Shown here piece by piece: positions 25,101 through 26,816 of a DNA stretch of 26,816 nucleotides (its first letter is position 1; the number at the start of each line of letters is the position of its first letter). The position numbers and the translations under genes were made by a program. The notes under the pieces are model-generated. The model ran no database searches, was not told the DNA's origin, and worked only from the letters and a program-made list of their open reading frames with translations. This DNA comes from a virus, in the IMG/VR virus record IMGVR_UViG_3300030331_001815, positions 1-26,816 of that record; one strand, given 5' to 3'.

Positions 25101-26816
25101 AACGGAAACGGCAGAGGAAAAAGTAATTAGAGCAAACAAGCTTAGAGAAGCTAACCCAAAACTATTTGCTTTAACTGACAAAGAAATACTAGCTAAATAT
25201 CCTAACGTAGGAATTAAAGGTGAAATAAAAGGCGAGCCTAAAACAAAAGCACAGATAAGACAAAAAGCTCTAGAGCTATTAAGAGAGAATGAAATATTTC
25301 AACAACAACCTCAGATAACTCAGGACGCTCTTATCGTAGCCTTAGACAGAGTAATAGACACAAGAGCTAACGTTCAGGTACAAAAAGAAATAAGTGCCAT
25401 TAAACGTACAATTAAGAACAGAAAAGAGGGTGCTAAAACTTTACAAGAAGCTAAGAGAAGATTAAGAATGTATATTAGAAGTGCAATCCCTCGTACAGAT
25501 AACTACACTTCGACACAAGTAAATAAATTTATAAAGATAGTAGCCGAAGCAACAGACGCCACTATCTTAAGAGATATTGACAAAATAAATACTGAAGTAG
25601 AAAAGACACGAGAAAAAATTAAGAAGCTTGTAATACGTGATATTAAAAAACTAGTTAAGGACAAATCAAAGAAAAGAATTACACAGTCTAGAAAAGGAAG
25701 AAGTAAAGGAGTAAGTGCAGAAACACAGGCGTTTATGGAGCAAGCTGATATAGTTTTGAATGCAGTACTTAAAAATGATTTAGATAAACTAGAAAGCATA
25801 AAACAAGAGATAGCAGAAAACGAACAAGAAATATTCCAACTTATATTAAAGTTAAATGATGGTCAGAAACTTACACGTGCAGAAGAAAGATTAGTTAATC
25901 TAGCGTATGCATATGATAACTTCTCAGACCTTCAAAGCTTATCATTAGAAGAAGTTCAAGCTTTATTAAAAAAGTTCAAGGAGCTACGAGCAGAAGGAAT
26001 TAGAACTTTTAAATCAAGAAGAGAAGCTAGAGCCTTAGAACAACAAGCTATCAACAAGCAAGCAGAAGAACAGATAGTTGAAGACTATGGTGACATTGTA
26101 GTTGATGATGAAGGTAATGCTAAAAACTCACAACAACTCAGAAGAGATAGAGAAAACATAAACAAGCTATTGAATGAAGGTAAGTATATGAAATGGATTA
26201 TGACTTACCTAAACCATTGGAGGATGAATAGTTGGAACTCAGTTGTTACTGCGTTTACCAATAATATGAAACACCTAGGTACTCTTACTAATCAAATTGA
26301 CAATGCAGGTCGTGGTAAGTTTTTCTTTGAAAACATATACAAAAGATTAAACAGAGCTGACGAAGCTAATATGAATGGTTACTTTAGAACACAGGATACT
26401 TTAGATAGCATTGTAAATAGCATAGAAGGAATAGACCGTGGTATGAAACAAGTACGAGAGTTAGTATATCAAGAAGGTGTAATAAATATACGAGTACGTG
26501 AAATAAAAGCTGACGGCACAGTTCAAAAGAATTTCCAAACTGCTGATTACAACCGAGACCAATTGCTAAGAATCTACGCACTATATAAAGACCCTGTTCA
26601 ACGTGCTAAATTAGAGAAACAAGGTTTCACTCCAAAGGTAATGGAGGAGGTTGAAGCATTCTTAGGAACTCAGCTTACAGAGGTGGCAGATAAAATTGTA
26701 GACTTTTTAAGTAATGAGTACTATAATGAGATTAACGATGTCTATCGTCAAGTTAACGATGTAAATCTCAGCTACATTGCAAACTACTTCCCAACACAAA
26801 CAGTAAGCACCGCAAG
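19162..26816 (+). CDS. Giant virion-associated polyvalent protein with metallopeptidase and glycine-ladder membrane region (partial, 3' end outside window)
   Basis: An uninterrupted reading frame starts at ATG 19162, 6 bases after the preceding stop, and stays open to the window edge, giving at least 2551 residues. Domains in order: two TPNGK repeats (6-22, 54-70); a Glu-rich linker and helices; a phage virion domain at 319-401 with NDDGTMSTHKF and VVPTVFP; helices; a glycine ladder at 729-761; a Thr/Glu-rich linker at about 1100-1146, with GC richer than its surroundings; an MGGPFFPLQ...AWAS domain at about 1337-1440; a zinc-metallopeptidase site HEFGH at 1738-1742 with EEALA at 1801-1805; and a long charged helical region to about 2380 with RTFKSRREAR. 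The part before the edge has NYFPTQT, typical of large polyvalent phage proteins. By position it is the T7 gp16-like ejected protein: pore former and wall- or protein-cutting enzyme delivered with the DNA (inferred). Confidence 0.75.
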   Translation, partial: MDNKLYKTPNGKTFDEPYLREKFGDDFGLLVATGQLEEIENPPLEEEVIEDEIFLTPNGKEFTTTQLIEKFGPVGFEEIKDQLKKKNQDGTFSDSSFNLEEALGVSDLSEVEPPADERAEAVTVRDNQSFVNPAIPPGVSEEDAAIKIQQDLEQNLQETAEFNIAEAEYDSVSRARKLDQDKANKEFAKKQKETEQALENAGIQLDEDFKSAIQLVNKDLVLAEQDEAARAINGAFGKYGINAYSTGILGRDTIVIQNFDGTNSITVEVDEFTDAQALENSKKIRDFITLNAMNVEDNYTPEGKDEDLIRKAFRAKQSRPIGLINDDGTMSTHKFMQYEEDGKFYVVPTVFPRDPENMSTRREDWFKFNMDDSITMAKLRGEVYEFETEEEAQDFAEGAWKNVSTVDLEGQRFYQDRGLDYNSARVLFDNYEAARDERIFLENVLAEAETVDKYGKLGPRALKFENLTEEEKELYGDLYVGGYLVNDAIERLEEVKQIEESLFETVIDNQDIARAREDFDAYLAKQRREKAQSAAAINQLAQFDYMKLDSETINQFGVRADALPTYKPKTTYEAKLKDSYLERLNTISQTEKAAALKYDIAKTYFNEKENKYIQEEFVDNLESFMEQWRNGYARGMAIEQLVMMQLGITDMDDPNDKEEAARKISEALLSQSNKQSRTVARYFNQKSGAEGWNNFKRDPLEWMTSLAANSISQMLPYGMWIIPSTTAMGTGTGAAIGGATGGLPGAIAGGKTGAVWGLRTGFAATSFAMEYGNAFIEAMESQGYNYLNPADVEAAISDENVWAETNDRGVKRGLAIGTVDFLSMGLAGRIFRASKLSGRGTALAAFTAERFTFDPFMEATGEYLAQKAVGDEIDWLEIGAEAGGAAGNQTMQAAVNVYIDQRNRSNLDIANRLANNINELMNESASDERISQWATNMFNLGKIDADTNQKIQKNVGLRKTIKELLGGRKTKKAVKVRLAELLQAKEELSTDTNKKNIYKSVLKRINDEISQIVETGVVPEQMKIENNENVGGIGVNLDAILGKTKPDKTAEYKWRGKRVTRQRFLDKLAKVTKASQLGKNTGVSNDLEVLTELIKVKDAIQKPSTEKVDVQEQTTDGSTVGEGNVQQESTTESVTTETETESVEVLDDNQYATTPFLLRSRPKTAEEEAVAYEGNKEKSEEFYIDKTIEKMKERGKTADEIFDKLVQRYGLMMNEVLSFKKYVEGKVNGDIKTDIRTYRLGKQQAIANATAEAVSETTETEETTEEIFSDVELENISEELKDLEAFVKRENPKFSIKPNLTTQEKQKALDDEAYRILTEAENAGLSENAYTVENPQVQTIPIIITENSELANRVRRMGLDELIGKKINLVMADQLVTNSRYMGGPFFPLQDGLYNKVAWASMNKKAANDIIKGAIDADYTVVYNMTPNAVNANVAIRTEFLSRLENLDADTQSIIFEQVKDHLTDKVYGEKGKDTTKVKDLLTNSTTLEEFFDGLNFEVTVKAKVIKDILPTKTKNAESELGQTLQDLGITLEEVQESITEQFVKDLPAGAMTMVLEVQDKNGNKVTEQTKSEALITSEQQTEEGLKPHPNYPVYIRGKAIGLLEETVPFWNVVPDSMEKIDAKTTGQITRDSGKKSTAKQIVNDTMRSAMMNQDKTVQTSEPTASQYTRFINLLTKAFPGVEVVNDQALFDELLLQPSVVALTTKAEREQKQIIYGAVFQGKIYLNPARSNFNTPIHEFGHIWNTMAKELRPELYNKGIELIQGTEYVTQVLENKQYQKIIKEMREDGATEAEIQEFINEEALATAIGNKGESFVNASIKKGFKNWLNRLFNFVKSVVGLSKYTDEQIQDITLDEFLQGVVVDLLSGEEVFVNAEVKNIDNTVKLMAVENDALTTMVSTLRQQGFSDIAIRKFLQNKNYSAIEIKEAMAIEAEQVLFNDSFVPAEFGNVEGGMLVGRQLFDQVIKKLKAYAKPTRTKPRTETAEEKVIRANKLREANPKLFALTDKEILAKYPNVGIKGEIKGEPKTKAQIRQKALELLRENEIFQQQPQITQDALIVALDRVIDTRANVQVQKEISAIKRTIKNRKEGAKTLQEAKRRLRMYIRSAIPRTDNYTSTQVNKFIKIVAEATDATILRDIDKINTEVEKTREKIKKLVIRDIKKLVKDKSKKRITQSRKGRSKGVSAETQAFMEQADIVLNAVLKNDLDKLESIKQEIAENEQEIFQLILKLNDGQKLTRAEERLVNLAYAYDNFSDLQSLSLEEVQALLKKFKELRAEGIRTFKSRREARALEQQAINKQAEEQIVEDYGDIVVDDEGNAKNSQQLRRDRENINKLLNEGKYMKWIMTYLNHWRMNSWNSVVTAFTNNMKHLGTLTNQIDNAGRGKFFFENIYKRLNRADEANMNGYFRTQDTLDSIVNSIEGIDRGMKQVRELVYQEGVINIRVREIKADGTVQKNFQTADYNRDQLLRIYALYKDPVQRAKLEKQGFTPKVMEEVEAFLGTQLTEVADKIVDFLSNEYYNEINDVYRQVNDVNLSYIANYFPTQTVSTA
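19177..19371 (+). repeat. Two N-terminal TPNGK repeats in the giant protein
   Basis: Residues 6-22 (YKTPNGKTFDEPYLREKFG region) and 54-70 (FLTPNGKEFTTTQLIEKFG region) share TPNGK-x-F-x5-L-x-EKFG and lie 48 residues apart. Each is followed by a short acidic segment. They look like a small peptide module duplicated at the protein's N-terminus, perhaps for docking on another cargo protein or the portal. Confidence 0.75.
21346..21444 (+). other. Nine-glycine ladder (GxxxG repeated eight times) in the giant protein
   Basis: Residues 729, 733, 737, 741, 745, 749, 753, 757 and 761 are all glycine, with mainly small or apolar residues between (e.g. GAAIGGATGGLPGAIAGG). Flanks are hydrophobic too (ISQMLPYGMWIIPSTTA before, FAATSFAMEYG after). 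This is a long glycine zipper, the helix-packing motif of oligomeric membrane pores, interrupted by one Pro (744) and one Lys (751). Confidence 0.85.
24373..24387 (+). other. HEFGH zinc-metallopeptidase active site in the giant protein
   Basis: Residues 1738-1742 are HEFGH (HExxH), in the context TPIHEFGHIWNTMAKEL. The two His would bind zinc and Glu1739 would be the catalytic base. Glu1801 or Glu1802 in NEEALATAIG, about 60 residues on, is a candidate third ligand (gluzincin type). The following segments resemble those after the same motif in large polyvalent phage proteins. Confidence 0.8.

Noticed and set aside
1-26816. CRISPR array, tRNA, insertion sequence, integrase or attachment site
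   Set aside because: No regularly spaced direct repeats, cloverleaf sequences, transposase motifs or terminal inverted repeats were found on reading. The longest gap is under 100 bases.

Overview
The window is a late (virion) gene module of a tailed phage. It is AT-rich, all on the + strand, almost fully coding, and laid out as a podovirus: terminase, portal, putative scaffold, major capsid protein, connector/ring proteins, giant muzzle/nozzle protein, ejected internal proteins. Three short gaps carry TATCTTTG(T/C), which matches the Bacteroidetes -7 promoter consensus TAnnTTTG. Most starts lack a Shine-Dalgarno sequence and are preceded by AT-rich leaders ending in variants of AATTATG. Together with remembered family patterns for the terminase, portal, capsid, ring and muzzle proteins, this points to a crAss-like or closely related podovirus of a Bacteroidetes host, probably an aquatic Flavobacteriia-type lineage. 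The host group is inferred and no database search was run.

Layout. 1-414: C-terminus of the large terminase subunit. 415-2850: portal. 2906-3997: acidic/basic polar protein, probable scaffold. 4020-5483: major capsid protein, followed by a strong hairpin. 5559-6308: conserved structural protein of unknown role, followed by a textbook intrinsic terminator and directly by a new promoter. 6394-8048: two connector/ring-type proteins. 8050-14016: a 1988-residue muzzle-type protein whose C-terminus is three tandem 8-cysteine repeats. 14033-15777: a small cysteine-containing beta protein, then a 265-residue protein that looks like the detached last part of the muzzle propeller. 15802-16314: cupin-like structural protein with its own near-leaderless promoter. 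16302-26816: three probable cargo/ejection proteins (310, 636 and at least 2551 residues). The last runs off the window.

How it works together. Terminase and portal load DNA into a shell built from the capsid protein on the putative scaffold. The ring proteins and muzzle form the short tail below the portal. The last three proteins would be packaged and ejected with the DNA, by analogy with T7 gp14/gp15/gp16. The most notable object is the giant last protein. It has two N-terminal TPNGK repeats, a GDGT/ST-type domain found in other phage virion proteins, a perfect nine-step glycine ladder (one Gly every fourth residue, residues 729-761), and a HEFGH zinc-metallopeptidase site with a plausible downstream Glu ligand. 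It also has a long charged helical region typical of large polyvalent phage proteins. A second cluster of interest is the muzzle: its cysteine repeats, an extra half-copy of the repeat inside the protein, and the apparent splitting of the propeller over several genes.

No tRNA, CRISPR array, insertion sequence, integrase or minus-strand gene is supported. No non-coding stretch exceeds about 90 bases.
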